Program-made: the position numbers and the translations under genes
The notes under the pieces: model-generated
Told to the model about the DNA's origin: nothing
The model's input: only the letters and a program-made list of their open reading frames with translations
The model's database searches: none
Shown here: one piece after another, positions 24,679 through 32,966 of the stretch
How the letters are laid out: the number at the start of each line of letters is the position of its first letter
Numbering within the stretch: the first letter of the stretch is position 1
Source: Mesorhizobium sp.
GTDB lineage: Bacteria > Pseudomonadota > Alphaproteobacteria > Rhizobiales > Rhizobiaceae
Direction: 5' to 3'
Length of the DNA: 64,000 nt
Assembly (NCBI GenBank): GCA_022833215.1
Contig: JAIPUZ010000060.1
Coordinates: 1-64,000 of the forward strand

Positions 24679-26015
24679 TGCGCAGCCTCCGGTGCGTAGT
24701 GAACGGGCTTGTGGGCGATTTCCTTGCGCATGCGGGCGATGTCGGCCTCGGTCACGGCGCTGGCATGATTGCCCCAGCCATTGCGGATGAAGGTCATCAG
24801 TTCGGCCAGGTCGGCGTTGGACAGATGCGCGAAGCCCGGCATGGTGAAGGCCATGCTGTGTCCGAGCGTCGAAGGCATGCGCCCGCCCGCCAGCGTCACC
24901 TGAATGAGCGAGCTCGGATCGTCGGCGAACACCATGGAGTTGCCGGCAAGCGCCGGATAAACCTCCGGCGCACCCTTGCCGTCCAGCCTGTGGCAGGCGG
25001 TGCAGTGCTCGATATAGGTCATGGCGCCCGGAGCCGAGAAATCGCCGTCCCGCAAGGCCGCCGTGGTGACGTCCTCCTTCGGCTTCCACTGCTCGCGGCC
25101 CGGCCGTGGCGGCAGCGATTTGAGGTAGCGCGCGATGGCGGTCAGGTCGTCATCCCCGAGATATTGCAGCGAGTGCTCGACCACGTCGGACATGGAGCCG
25201 AAGGCGGCGGTGCGCTTGTTGCGCCCGGTCCTCAGGAACGTCACCAGCTCCTCCTCGGTCCAGGTCACGAGACCCGTATCCTCGTTGCGCAGGTTCTTGG
25301 CATACCAGCCTTCCAGAACCGAGCCGGACAGGAACCGGCCAGAGCCGTCGTCCTTCAGCGCCTTTTCCTCATAGGCAAGGCCGCGCGGTGTATGGCAGGC
25401 CCCGCAATGCGCCAGCCCCTCGACCAGATAGGCGCCCCGCGCCACCAGCGGATCGTCGCTCTGTGGCGCCTCGAAATCGCGCGGCTGAGCGAACAGCAGC
25501 TGCCACCATGCCAGCGGCCAGCGCAGCGAGGCCGGCCACGGAATGGTGGTGGGCTGGTTCTGCTTGGCGACCGGCTTCACCGCGCTCATGAAATAGGCAT
25601 ACATGGCCTCGATATCGGCATCCGAAACCACCTGATAGGAGGCGAACGCCATGGCCGGATAAAGGTGCACGCCGTCCGGCCGCAGCCCCTTGCGCACCGC
25701 GCGCTCGAAATCGCCATAGTCATAGCTGCCGATACCGGTTTCGGGGTCCGGCGTGATGTTGGTGGCGTAGATGGTGCCGAGCGGCGTCTGCAAGCCGAGA
25801 CCTCCCGCATAGGGCGCACCGCCGGGTGCCGTGTGGCACGCCACGCAGTCGCCCGCCCTGGCGAGATATTCCCCACGCGCGATCAGTTCGGGATCGGCTA
25901 TATCAACCTTGCGATCCTGCTTCGGCGCGAACCAGTAAGGTGTGGAGGCAGCCACTCCCCATCCGATCGCCAGAGCCGACAATCCGGCAAGAAGAGCAAG
26001 TTTCAAGACTCTCAT
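24675..26015 (-). CDS. Triheme c-type cytochrome, membrane dehydrogenase subunit type
   Basis: 446 residues with N-terminal leader (LKLALLAGLSALAIGWGVAAS) and three heme motifs, CVACH, CGACH and CTACH, in three cytochrome c domains. This is the layout of the cytochrome subunit of alcohol, gluconate and sorbitol dehydrogenases, which passes electrons to ubiquinone or an oxidase. No flavin or PQQ dehydrogenase partner lies next to it. It is coupled to the diheme TsdA-like cytochrome, so the pair (five hemes) may form one periplasmic electron-transfer unit. Confidence 0.9.
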   Translation of the reverse strand: MRVLKLALLAGLSALAIGWGVAASTPYWFAPKQDRKVDIADPELIARGEYLARAGDCVACHTAPGGAPYAGGLGLQTPLGTIYATNITPDPETGIGSYDYGDFERAVRKGLRPDGVHLYPAMAFASYQVVSDADIEAMYAYFMSAVKPVAKQNQPTTIPWPASLRWPLAWWQLLFAQPRDFEAPQSDDPLVARGAYLVEGLAHCGACHTPRGLAYEEKALKDDGSGRFLSGSVLEGWYAKNLRNEDTGLVTWTEEELVTFLRTGRNKRTAAFGSMSDVVEHSLQYLGDDDLTAIARYLKSLPPRPGREQWKPKEDVTTAALRDGDFSAPGAMTYIEHCTACHRLDGKGAPEVYPALAGNSMVFADDPSSLIQVTLAGGRMPSTLGHSMAFTMPGFAHLSNADLAELMTFIRNGWGNHASAVTEADIARMRKEIAHKPVHYAPEAAQ

Positions 26016-26531
26016 GGTTTCCTCGTCTTATGCGACAAGACCATGATGGTGTTTCACCCCTGCACGGCGTTGATCCAGATCAAGATCTGTTCTATTTTTC
26101 TTTTTGATTTCAATAACTTAATAGAAAACAACAAAACAGCCGGGCGCAGATGCACCCCGCTCGCAGCGAACGGCTCCTCCCTGTTCAGATATGTTTCGAA
26201 GCAGTCCCCCGACTGCTGTCCGGGCCGGCAGCGCCCGACAGACATCCCGTGAGTTGCCAGGCTTAAGGCAACCTTAAGAAGCGAAATAAATGAGGGGGAC
26301 GGCCCGGACCATGGCATCTGGCCCGGCAAGCCTATGGATTTCCGGAACATGCGATAGGGGAAGACGGGACAGAGCCTCGTCTTCCCGCATCGACCTCGCA
26401 ACCGGGGCACCGGGCGCGTGCGTGCAGGTCGCCCGAACGGGATCCGGCCGCCGGGCGTATTGGCATGATAGCTGCCGACCGCGTTCGACGCTGCTGACGG
26501 GAAGCAGGTGCCCGACGGCTATGACGGCGTG
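26016..26531. other. 516-bp intergenic region between cytochrome operon and TRAP operon
   Basis: No convincing gene. An AT-rich stretch (about 26090-26135) lies just upstream of the cytochrome start and probably holds its promoter. A 17-bp palindrome, CTTAAGG CAA CCTTAAG (26262-26278), could be an operator. Codon use in the short open frames here does not look coding. Confidence 0.5.
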
Positions 26532-27533
26532 TTATCCCACCGCCCTGACGGCTTCGATCCTGTCGTATCCGCCGACGATATCGGCGAAGTCCTGCCAGAC
26601 CACGCGCGCGCCTTCTTCCCACGCCTCGCGCGCCTCCGGCTGGAGCACCTTGCCCCCGTTCTCCGCAGCAAGGGCGACGGAGCGTGCTTCGTCGGCCACG
26701 ATCAGTTCGTCGAAATAAGCGGCACCTGCGGTTGCGGCGTCCTGCAAGACGGTTTTCTGCTCGTCGCTCAGACCGTTCCAGAACGGTGTCGAGAAATAGA
26801 CGACGCCGGATGCCCAGATATGGCCTGTCTCCGTGAGATAGGGCACGACTTCATAGAGCTTGAAGCCGGCATAGGCAGACTTTGTCAGGTCCATGGCGTC
26901 GGCAACTCCGGTCTGCAGCGCATTGTAGGTTTCCGGAATCGGGATGCCGATCGGCGTCGTGCCGAATGCGCTCCACAGTTTGGTGTGGAGAGGGCTCTGG
27001 ATAACGCGGATGCGCTTGCCCTTGAGCTGGTCCGGCCGGATGACGGGTTCCTTGGTCAGCAGATGGCGCGCGCCGTAATTGATGAAATCCGCGACGACGA
27101 AGTTCTGCGCGGCGAGCTTTTCCTTCAATGCCGCACCGGTCTCGCCGGAAACAGTCGCGCGCACATGGGCGGCATCGCGGAACAGGAAAGGCAGATCGAG
27201 AAGCTGAACTTCGGGCACCCAGCCCGACAGCGCGGAAACGGTGGAGAGGCTCGCCTGTACCGAGCCAAGCCGGATGCCTTCCGCCACCTCCTTCTCGCCG
27301 CCCAATGCCGCATTGCCGACGATGTTGAAATTGAACTGGCCCGGCAGCTTCTCCTCGACCAGATCGCGGATGCGGTGCCAGATCTGCGTCTCCGGCTTGT
27401 CGTCGCCGAAAAGCGAGGCCACCGTAAGCGTGGTCTGCGCCTGGGCGCGTCCGGCAATGGCCGGGGCGAACAGGGCCGAAGCCCCCAGAGCGGCGGTGGT
27501 GCGAATGAAACTGCGGCGTGTGATGATGGTCAT
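26532..27533 (-). CDS. TRAP transporter periplasmic binding protein (DctP family)
   Basis: 333 residues from the ATG at 27533. Twin-arginine-type leader (TRRSFIRTTAALGASALF, cleaved near AQAQ). DctP fold with EGIRLGSVQASLS, LLDLPFLFRDAAHV, LKGKRIRVIQSP carrying the conserved ligand-binding Arg, and YNALQTGVADAMD. It captures an organic anion for the fused permease encoded 17 bp upstream. In this operon, beside an SsuD monooxygenase, the ligand may be a sulfonate; that is inference. Confidence 0.93.
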   Translation of the reverse strand: MTIITRRSFIRTTAALGASALFAPAIAGRAQAQTTLTVASLFGDDKPETQIWHRIRDLVEEKLPGQFNFNIVGNAALGGEKEVAEGIRLGSVQASLSTVSALSGWVPEVQLLDLPFLFRDAAHVRATVSGETGAALKEKLAAQNFVVADFINYGARHLLTKEPVIRPDQLKGKRIRVIQSPLHTKLWSAFGTTPIGIPIPETYNALQTGVADAMDLTKSAYAGFKLYEVVPYLTETGHIWASGVVYFSTPFWNGLSDEQKTVLQDAATAGAAYFDELIVADEARSVALAAENGGKVLQPEAREAWEEGARVVWQDFADIVGGYDRIEAVRAVG

Positions 27534-27550
27534 GGTTCCGGTTCCGGTGG

Positions 27551-29377
27551 CTAGAGAAGAAGGGCGCCTGCCGTCAGCAGGGCAAGCGATGCGACGAGCG
27601 CGCCGAGATAAGGCATGATCGCCGAGAACAGCGCGCCGGCGGGGACACGCGTCACACCGCTGACGACGAAGACCAGCATGCCGACGGGCGGCGTCAGCCC
27701 GCCGATCATCAGGTTGACGACAAGGATGACGCCGAAGTGGATCGGGTCCACGCCGGCCGCCACCGCAAGCGGCAGGAAAATGGGAGCAAACAGCAGGATG
27801 GCCGCGCCGATGTCGAGCACCAGGCCGATCAGCAACAGCAGCACGTTGATGATGATCAGCACGCCGAGCGGACCAAGGCCGAGGCCCGCAACCAGCGAGG
27901 ACAGAAGACCCGAGACATTGTCCACCGCGAGCAGAAAGGCGAAGGGGCCGGCCGTGCCGATCAGCAGGCCGATGGCTGAAGCCTCGACCGCCGATTGCCG
28001 AAAGGCATCGTAGAGCGGCTGGATGCGCACCCGCGCGCCGAAGCCAAGGAAAAGTGTGTAGAGAGCGGCAAGAGCCGCCGCCTCCGTCGTGGTGACTATG
28101 CCCATGCGGATGCCGGCTACCACGATAACGCCAAGTCCGAATGCAGGTATGGCGGCTTTGGCGGAGTTCAGGCGCTCGGCACGGTCGGCGCGTGGCTGGG
28201 CGGCATGTTCGCTGGCTGTGAAATGGATTGCGATCGCAAGGCAGAGCGCCATGACGCCGCCGGCCACGAAGCCGCCGACCAGAAGCGAGCCGACCGAAAG
28301 ATTGGTGGCGACGGCAAGGATCAGGAAGGCGATGGACGGCGGAATGACATTGTCCAGTACCGAGGTGGCGGCGATGATCGCCCCCGCCTGCGCCGGCGGG
28401 TATCCCTTCTTCACGAGTTCCGGCTGGAAGGTTGCCGAGCCGAACGCGGCATTGGCGACGGACGACCCCGAAGCGCCGGAGAACAGCACGCTGGTCAGCA
28501 GCGTAGTCTGCGCCAGCCCGGCGCGGCGGTGCCCCACCAGCGAGGATGCGAAGCGCACGATCTGCGAAGCGGTGCCGGAAACGGTCAGCAAGCCGCCTGC
28601 CAGCAGGAAGAACGGGATCGCCAGAAGCAGAAACTTCGACATGCCCGTGACGGTGGACAAAACCACCGCCTGCTCGGGCAGCGAACTGCCAAAGGCAATT
28701 GCGAGGTAGGCGGCAGCGAGGAAGGCATGCGGCAAGGGGGCTGCAACGACGAGGCCGATGAGAGCGATCAGGCCCAGCACGATGCTTGGCGGGAGGGAAA
28801 CCGGTACCGAGAGATAGGCGACACCGAGATGCAGTGCCGTGCCGGCGGCAAGCGCGACGATCAGCGGACCCGTCCGGCCTTCCGCAATCCTTTGCAGGCT
28901 GAGCACCAGCAGGATGAGCACGCCGCCCGCCCCCGGAAACCCGAAGCGGACCCACTCGGGCAATCCGAGGGTGGGCGAGATGCCCCCCAGCATCGTGGCG
29001 ATGCGGGCACTGCCGAAGGCGAGGATCAGGCCGGTCAGGACCGTGAAGATGTCGGCGACGACCGGTGCGATCGCCTGCGCCCTTGCCGGCATGCGGTTCA
29101 CGAAGACGTCCAGGCGCATGGCAAGCGCGCTGTTGAGCGCCAGCGGCGCACCCAGCGCTATCAGCGCCACATGCAGCCAGATGCCAAGATCTTCGGAGCC
29201 GAGGAAACCGCTTCCGAAAACATAGCGCAGCGTCACCGCAAAAAGCACACTGACCAGAAGAACGGCAAGCAGGGCCGCACAGGCAGCTCCAAGCACGGCC
29301 TCGACGGCGAGCAGAATCTTGCGGGCCGTCGAGGCCGGTTCCGAGGCAATTTGTGGAGTAACCTGCGCGATCTCCAT
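27551..29377 (-). CDS. Fused TRAP transporter permease (DctQ-DctM)
   Basis: 608 residues: an N-terminal DctQ-like four-helix part (about 1-165, with TLRYVFGSGFLGSEDLGIWLHV) joined to a DctM large permease (about 200-605) with many hydrophobic segments, SGASGSSVANAAFGS and NVIPPSIAFLILA. Fused QM permeases are a known variant. Uses the sodium or proton gradient to import the DctP ligand. It starts 3 bp after the SsuD stop, so it is translated as part of the monooxygenase operon. Confidence 0.94.
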   Translation of the reverse strand: MEIAQVTPQIASEPASTARKILLAVEAVLGAACAALLAVLLVSVLFAVTLRYVFGSGFLGSEDLGIWLHVALIALGAPLALNSALAMRLDVFVNRMPARAQAIAPVVADIFTVLTGLILAFGSARIATMLGGISPTLGLPEWVRFGFPGAGGVLILLVLSLQRIAEGRTGPLIVALAAGTALHLGVAYLSVPVSLPPSIVLGLIALIGLVVAAPLPHAFLAAAYLAIAFGSSLPEQAVVLSTVTGMSKFLLLAIPFFLLAGGLLTVSGTASQIVRFASSLVGHRRAGLAQTTLLTSVLFSGASGSSVANAAFGSATFQPELVKKGYPPAQAGAIIAATSVLDNVIPPSIAFLILAVATNLSVGSLLVGGFVAGGVMALCLAIAIHFTASEHAAQPRADRAERLNSAKAAIPAFGLGVIVVAGIRMGIVTTTEAAALAALYTLFLGFGARVRIQPLYDAFRQSAVEASAIGLLIGTAGPFAFLLAVDNVSGLLSSLVAGLGLGPLGVLIIINVLLLLIGLVLDIGAAILLFAPIFLPLAVAAGVDPIHFGVILVVNLMIGGLTPPVGMLVFVVSGVTRVPAGALFSAIMPYLGALVASLALLTAGALLL

Positions 29378-29380
29378 CGG

Positions 29381-30511
29381 TCAGCCCGCCGCGGTCTTGG
29401 AAAGGTCCCGGTCGAACAGGGTCGACCATGTAAACTGCCTGGCCTGTGGCAGCTCGCGGTTGACGTCGAGGCGCGGCAGGACGCTTTCACCGAAGCGATA
29501 GGCTTCTTCCAGAAGCGGCATTCCCGACAGGATGAAGGTGTCGACACCGGCTTCCCGGTAGGCTTCCAGCGTGCGGATCACCGTATCCGGCGAGCCGACG
29601 ATGGCCGTGCCGGGTCCGGGCCGCACGAGACCGATACCAGCCCACAGATTGGGTGCGACCTCGAGGTCGCGCAGATCGTCTGGCTTGACGCCGCCATGCA
29701 TGGCGCTCATCCGCCGCTGCCCCACGGAGTCGGTATTGGAGACGAACTTCTGGTTGGCGGCTATGGCGGTTTCGTCCATGCGCTCGTAAAGCTCGTTCGC
29801 CGCTTCCCATGCCTTTGCATCGGTGTCGCGCACGATCACATAAAGGCGGATGCCGTAATCGAGCTTGCGCCCGTGGCGTGCGGCGCGCTCCCTGACCGCA
29901 TCGATCTTGACCTTGATCTGCTCGGGCGTTTCGCCCCATGAAAGGTAGGTATCGACGTGCTTGGCGGAGACATCGAGCGCCTTGTCCGAGGAGCCGCCGA
30001 ACCATAACGGCGGCGGCGCGATCGTCTCCCCGACCGGCAGGGCGAGCCTTGCGCCCACGGTCCTGAAATACTTGCCGTCGAAATCCACCGTCTCGCCGGC
30101 GAACAGGCGATGCCAGATCGTCAGATATTCATCTGCCATGTCGTAGCGTTCGTCATGCGGCATGGTCATGCCGTAAGCGCCCAGCATCCTGGCATCGCCC
30201 GATACGATGTTGAGCATCAGCCGGCCGCGGGAGAATTCCTGAAGGGTCGCCGCCATCTTGGCGAGCAGGGTCGGCGCGATCAGGCCCGGGTGTATGGCGA
30301 CGAGAAAGCGCAGCCGCTCCGTATAGGGAAGAAGTGCTGCGGCCAGCACCCAAACGTCATGCGCGCCGGTGGCGAACAGCGCACCGGTGTAGCCCAGATG
30401 ATCGTAAGCCTGCGCGAGTTGACGATAGTAGCCATAGTCTACCGGCCGCGAGCCCTCGGGTTGCCAAGGGTAGCGCCCGTCCGGCGCGCACATGTACCAC
30501 AACACGTTCAT
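29381..30511 (-). CDS. ssuD: FMNH2-dependent alkanesulfonate monooxygenase (SsuD family, LLM)
   Basis: 376 residues, matching SsuD in length and motifs: IHPGLIAPTLLAKMAATLQEFS, HDERYDMADEYLTIW, LWFGGSSDKALDVSAKHVDTYLSWGE, DSVGQRRMSAMHGG and TFILSGMPLLEEAYRFGE. SsuD cleaves C1-C14 alkanesulfonates to sulfite and aldehyde using FMNH2 from a reductase (SsuE), which is not nearby. It lies 15 bp after the SsuA-like gene and 3 bp before the TRAP permease. The ssuB and ssuC transporter genes usual for ssu operons are absent. Relatives include dimethylsulfone and methanesulfonate monooxygenases, so the exact substrate is open. Confidence 0.9.
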   Translation of the reverse strand: MNVLWYMCAPDGRYPWQPEGSRPVDYGYYRQLAQAYDHLGYTGALFATGAHDVWVLAAALLPYTERLRFLVAIHPGLIAPTLLAKMAATLQEFSRGRLMLNIVSGDARMLGAYGMTMPHDERYDMADEYLTIWHRLFAGETVDFDGKYFRTVGARLALPVGETIAPPPLWFGGSSDKALDVSAKHVDTYLSWGETPEQIKVKIDAVRERAARHGRKLDYGIRLYVIVRDTDAKAWEAANELYERMDETAIAANQKFVSNTDSVGQRRMSAMHGGVKPDDLRDLEVAPNLWAGIGLVRPGPGTAIVGSPDTVIRTLEAYREAGVDTFILSGMPLLEEAYRFGESVLPRLDVNRELPQARQFTWSTLFDRDLSKTAAG

Positions 30512-30526
30512 CGCAGTTTCCTTTCC

Positions 30527-31369
30527 TCAGGCGCTGCGGCGCAGATCGCTGATGCGCACCGGGCGCGGCAGATAACCATGGCGATGCAGCGTATCGGCCT
30601 CTTCCTGCTGTTCGGCGAGGATCGTCGCATCGGCCGCGATGACGGAAAAATCGCGAGCGCGGATCACCCTCTCCCACGCATCGGCATCCGCCTCCGCGGT
30701 GCCGGTGGCCGCCAGCCGCTCGGCGGCAAGGCGCGGCGCTGCCGCGACCTCCCGGCCAATGCGGGCCAGTTCGGCAGCTATATATGCCCGCTTGCCGGCG
30801 TCGAGCCCGCGACCCGCGATCGTCCAGAACACGGACCGGTTGGGGATTATGGAGCCGCAGCGGGCTAGCAGACGCAGATCCTTGCGCTCACTCGCCTTTT
30901 CGAGGCGCGGCGCCATGGCCACCCAGGCATGCACCCGCCCCTCCAGAAGAGCAGGCAGCGAATCCGCCGGTTCGACATCCAGGCTCTCCACATCGCGAAG
31001 GCCCAGGCCCGCCTCTTCCAGGCTGCGTGCCAGAAGGTAGTTGTGGAAGGAGCCGTCCACGAGAGCGACGCGGCCGCCCCTGAGATCGGCAAGGCCCGCA
31101 ATATCGCTGTCGGCACGCACGAAGATGCCGCCATTGGCCGGACGAGGCCCCGAGGCCGCCAGATAGACGACGTCGAGTCCGGCCGCCTCCGCCGAGACTG
31201 GCGGCGTCGATCCGGTTCCACCGAAATCGATCTCGCCGCCGGTCAGCAACGAGGCCGTTTCACGGCCGTCGCCATAGTAGACGAAGCGCGGGTTCAGCAC
31301 CTCGAACGCACCCGGCCAGGCACGCGCCAGCATGAGATGCAGATTGCTGGAATGGACGCCGATACGCAT
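30527..31369 (-). CDS. SsuA/NMT1-like substrate-binding protein without a signal peptide
   Basis: 280 residues starting MRIGVHSSNLHLMLARAWPG, directly in the beta-strand that normally follows the leader of aliphatic-sulfonate binding proteins. GGEIDFGGTGSTPPVSAEAAGLD and the two-lobed pattern around GRVALVDGSFHNYLLARSLEEAGL are SsuA-like. No start codon lies further upstream in frame, so secretion by Sec or Tat is unlikely. It is the first gene of the ssuD-TRAP operon. Possible roles are a cytoplasmic ligand carrier for SsuD or a catalytic or sensor variant; none is shown by the sequence. Confidence 0.82.
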   Translation of the reverse strand: MRIGVHSSNLHLMLARAWPGAFEVLNPRFVYYGDGRETASLLTGGEIDFGGTGSTPPVSAEAAGLDVVYLAASGPRPANGGIFVRADSDIAGLADLRGGRVALVDGSFHNYLLARSLEEAGLGLRDVESLDVEPADSLPALLEGRVHAWVAMAPRLEKASERKDLRLLARCGSIIPNRSVFWTIAGRGLDAGKRAYIAAELARIGREVAAAPRLAAERLAATGTAEADADAWERVIRARDFSVIAADATILAEQQEEADTLHRHGYLPRPVRISDLRRSA

Positions 31370-31393
31370 GGACCTGCCCGCAACGTTTTCGAT

Positions 31394-31425
31394 GCAATCA
31401 ATCTATCTTTTTATAAATTGATTGC
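31394..31425. promoter_or_regulatory. Inverted repeat between ssu-type operon and ArsR gene; candidate operator
   Basis: GCAATCAAT and ATTGATTGC are perfect 9-bp arms with a 14-bp AT-rich spacer, 24 bp upstream of the SsuA-like start and about 160 bp upstream of the divergent ArsR gene. A typical dimer-sized target for the adjacent ArsR-type repressor. Confidence 0.5.
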
Positions 31426-31586
31426 GAGAACAGGCTTGCCAACAATTGAGCGGGCAGGGAACTTTTGTCGTCGGAAATCCGCTTCCGGGGAAACTCCTTT
31501 GCGATCTGGACGAGAGCGCTTCCGGCATCTTGAAGCGGAGCCAGCGATCCTTATACTTTTTTATGAAGAGTTGCCCGGGAACCGTC

Positions 31587-31955
31587 ATGGCCAGACCAAT
31601 TTCATCCAAGCTGTGCCGCAGCGTTGGCGATGCAAGCGACCTGCTGAAGCATCTGGCCAACCCCAACCGCCTCTCCCTCATCTGCTTCCTGATGGAACAG
31701 GAATGCCCGGTCGCAGTGCTGGAAGAAGAGCTCGGCATCCGCCAGCCAACGCTCTCCCAGCAGCTCGGTGAACTGCGCGACGCTGGTCTCATCGAGGGGC
31801 GGCGGCAAGGAAAGTCGATCATCTACCGTATCGCCGACAGTCGCGCCGAAAGGCTTGTGCTTGCGCTGCGCGAAATCTTCTCCGGCCTCGATGACGTCAC
31901 TGGCCGCCATTCCGGCCCGCGGGGAACGCCGGTTGAAGAGATGATGTTCGACTGA
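31587..31955 (+). CDS. ArsR/BigR-like winged-helix regulator
   Basis: 122 residues from the ATG at 31587, with GGGA 8 bases upstream; an ATG at 31563 has no such site. Winged helix: DASDLLKHLANPNRLSLICFL, ELGIRQPTLSQQLGELRDAGLIEGRRQGKSIIYRI. The segment EQECPVAVLEEELGIRQPTLSQQL resembles the sulfide-sensing BigR/SqrR/YgaV group, which uses two cysteines. Here Cys is present before the recognition helices but none is visible in the C-terminal helix, so the dithiol switch may be missing. Divergent from the SsuD-TRAP operon; GST follows. Confidence 0.88.
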   Translation: MARPISSKLCRSVGDASDLLKHLANPNRLSLICFLMEQECPVAVLEEELGIRQPTLSQQLGELRDAGLIEGRRQGKSIIYRIADSRAERLVLALREIFSGLDDVTGRHSGPRGTPVEEMMFD

Positions 31956-31960
31956 CCCCG

Positions 31961-32590
31961 ATGATCGACCTCTACACGTGGATCACGCCCAACGGCCTGA
32001 AGATATCCATCCTGCTGGAAGAGCTCGGCCTGTCATACCGGGCCCATGCCATCGACATCACGAAGGGCGAGCAGGATCTGCCGGCCTTCCGTGCCGTCAG
32101 CCAGTCGGGCAAGATTCCGGTTATCGTCGATCGCGATGCTGGGGTTACGCTGATGGAGTCCGGCGCGATCATGATCCATCTGGCGGAGCGCGCCGGGCAA
32201 TTGCTTCCGGCAGCCGGCTGGGAACGGCTTGAAGTGCTGGAATGGCTGATGTGGCAGGTGGGGAATTTCGGGCCCACGCTTGGCCATGTTCACAATTTCC
32301 TCACCTACAATTCCGGCAAGGCCCCCTACGCGGAAGACATCTTCCGCCGCGAGACCGGCCGCCTGTATGCGGCTCTCGAAGCGCGGCTCGACGGACGCGA
32401 CCATGTCGCGGGCGCGTACAGCATCGCCGACATATCGCTGTGGCCATGGGTCTCGCGCTATCAACGCCACAAGACCGATCTGACCGCCTATCCCAACGTG
32501 CTGCGCTGGTATCGGAATCTCGCCGGCCGTCCGGCGGTGCAGCGCGGCTACAGGGTGCCGTTCGATACCGGCGATGTTCCGTTGCCGTGA
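31961..32590 (+). CDS. Glutathione S-transferase (YfcG/Nu-class-like)
   Basis: 209 residues. Thioredoxin-like N-terminal domain with TWITPNGLKISILLEELGL, where TPNG is the Nu-class signature, the cis-Pro SGKIPVIVD and ESGAIMIHLAE glutathione-binding segment. The alpha-helical C-terminal domain holds YSIADISLWPWV. Starts 5 bp after the ArsR gene and is presumably co-transcribed. Nu-class enzymes act as disulfide-bond or peroxide reductases with glutathione, which fits the sulfur and redox neighbours. Confidence 0.93.
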   Translation: MIDLYTWITPNGLKISILLEELGLSYRAHAIDITKGEQDLPAFRAVSQSGKIPVIVDRDAGVTLMESGAIMIHLAERAGQLLPAAGWERLEVLEWLMWQVGNFGPTLGHVHNFLTYNSGKAPYAEDIFRRETGRLYAALEARLDGRDHVAGAYSIADISLWPWVSRYQRHKTDLTAYPNVLRWYRNLAGRPAVQRGYRVPFDTGDVPLP

Positions 32591-32692
32591 AAACCCGACC
32601 CTGCCGATGCGGCACGGATCATGAGAAATCGGATTCGGATCGGCCGCCCGACAGTGGAATGGATTTCCTTGCCCGGCACAACGTCGCGGCAC

Positions 32693-32955
32693 ATGAATGA
32701 CCAAACCCGTTCTGCAAGCATCGACCCGATCAAGGTCGGCGCTCTCGACCTTCCCAACCGGATCGTGATGGCCCCGCTGACGCGCAACCGCTCGCCGAAT
32801 GCCTTCCCCGGAGATCTGACGGTGACAACGGCTACGACAAGGAACTGGCGGAACAGGCTATCGCCGGCGGAATAACCGACCTCGCAGCACCCGACAAGAA
32901 CACTTTCTACGGGGGTGGCTCAAAAGGCTACATCGACTACCCGACTGCGGCCTGA
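32693..32955 (+). pseudogene. Remnant of an Old Yellow Enzyme (NADH:flavin oxidoreductase) gene
   Basis: An ATG at 32693 opens the N-terminus of an OYE: SIDPIKVGALDLPNRIVMAPLTRNRS. Around 32820 this gives way in another frame to the C-terminal part, DNGYDKELAEQAIAGG, then DKNTFYGGGSKGYIDYPTAA and a stop at 32953. About 250 central residues, including the flavin and substrate site, are missing, and a further gap of about 20 residues is apparent before DKNTFYGGG. The result is a frameshifted, internally deleted relic. Confidence 0.85.
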
Positions 32956-32966
32956 CGCGCCGGTGC

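Noticed and set aside
27534-29429. Open minus-strand frame that would extend DctP by more than 600 residues
   Set aside because: It is another frame of the DctQM gene. DctP starts at 27533 with a twin-arginine leader, and DctQM is a clear membrane protein in its own frame.
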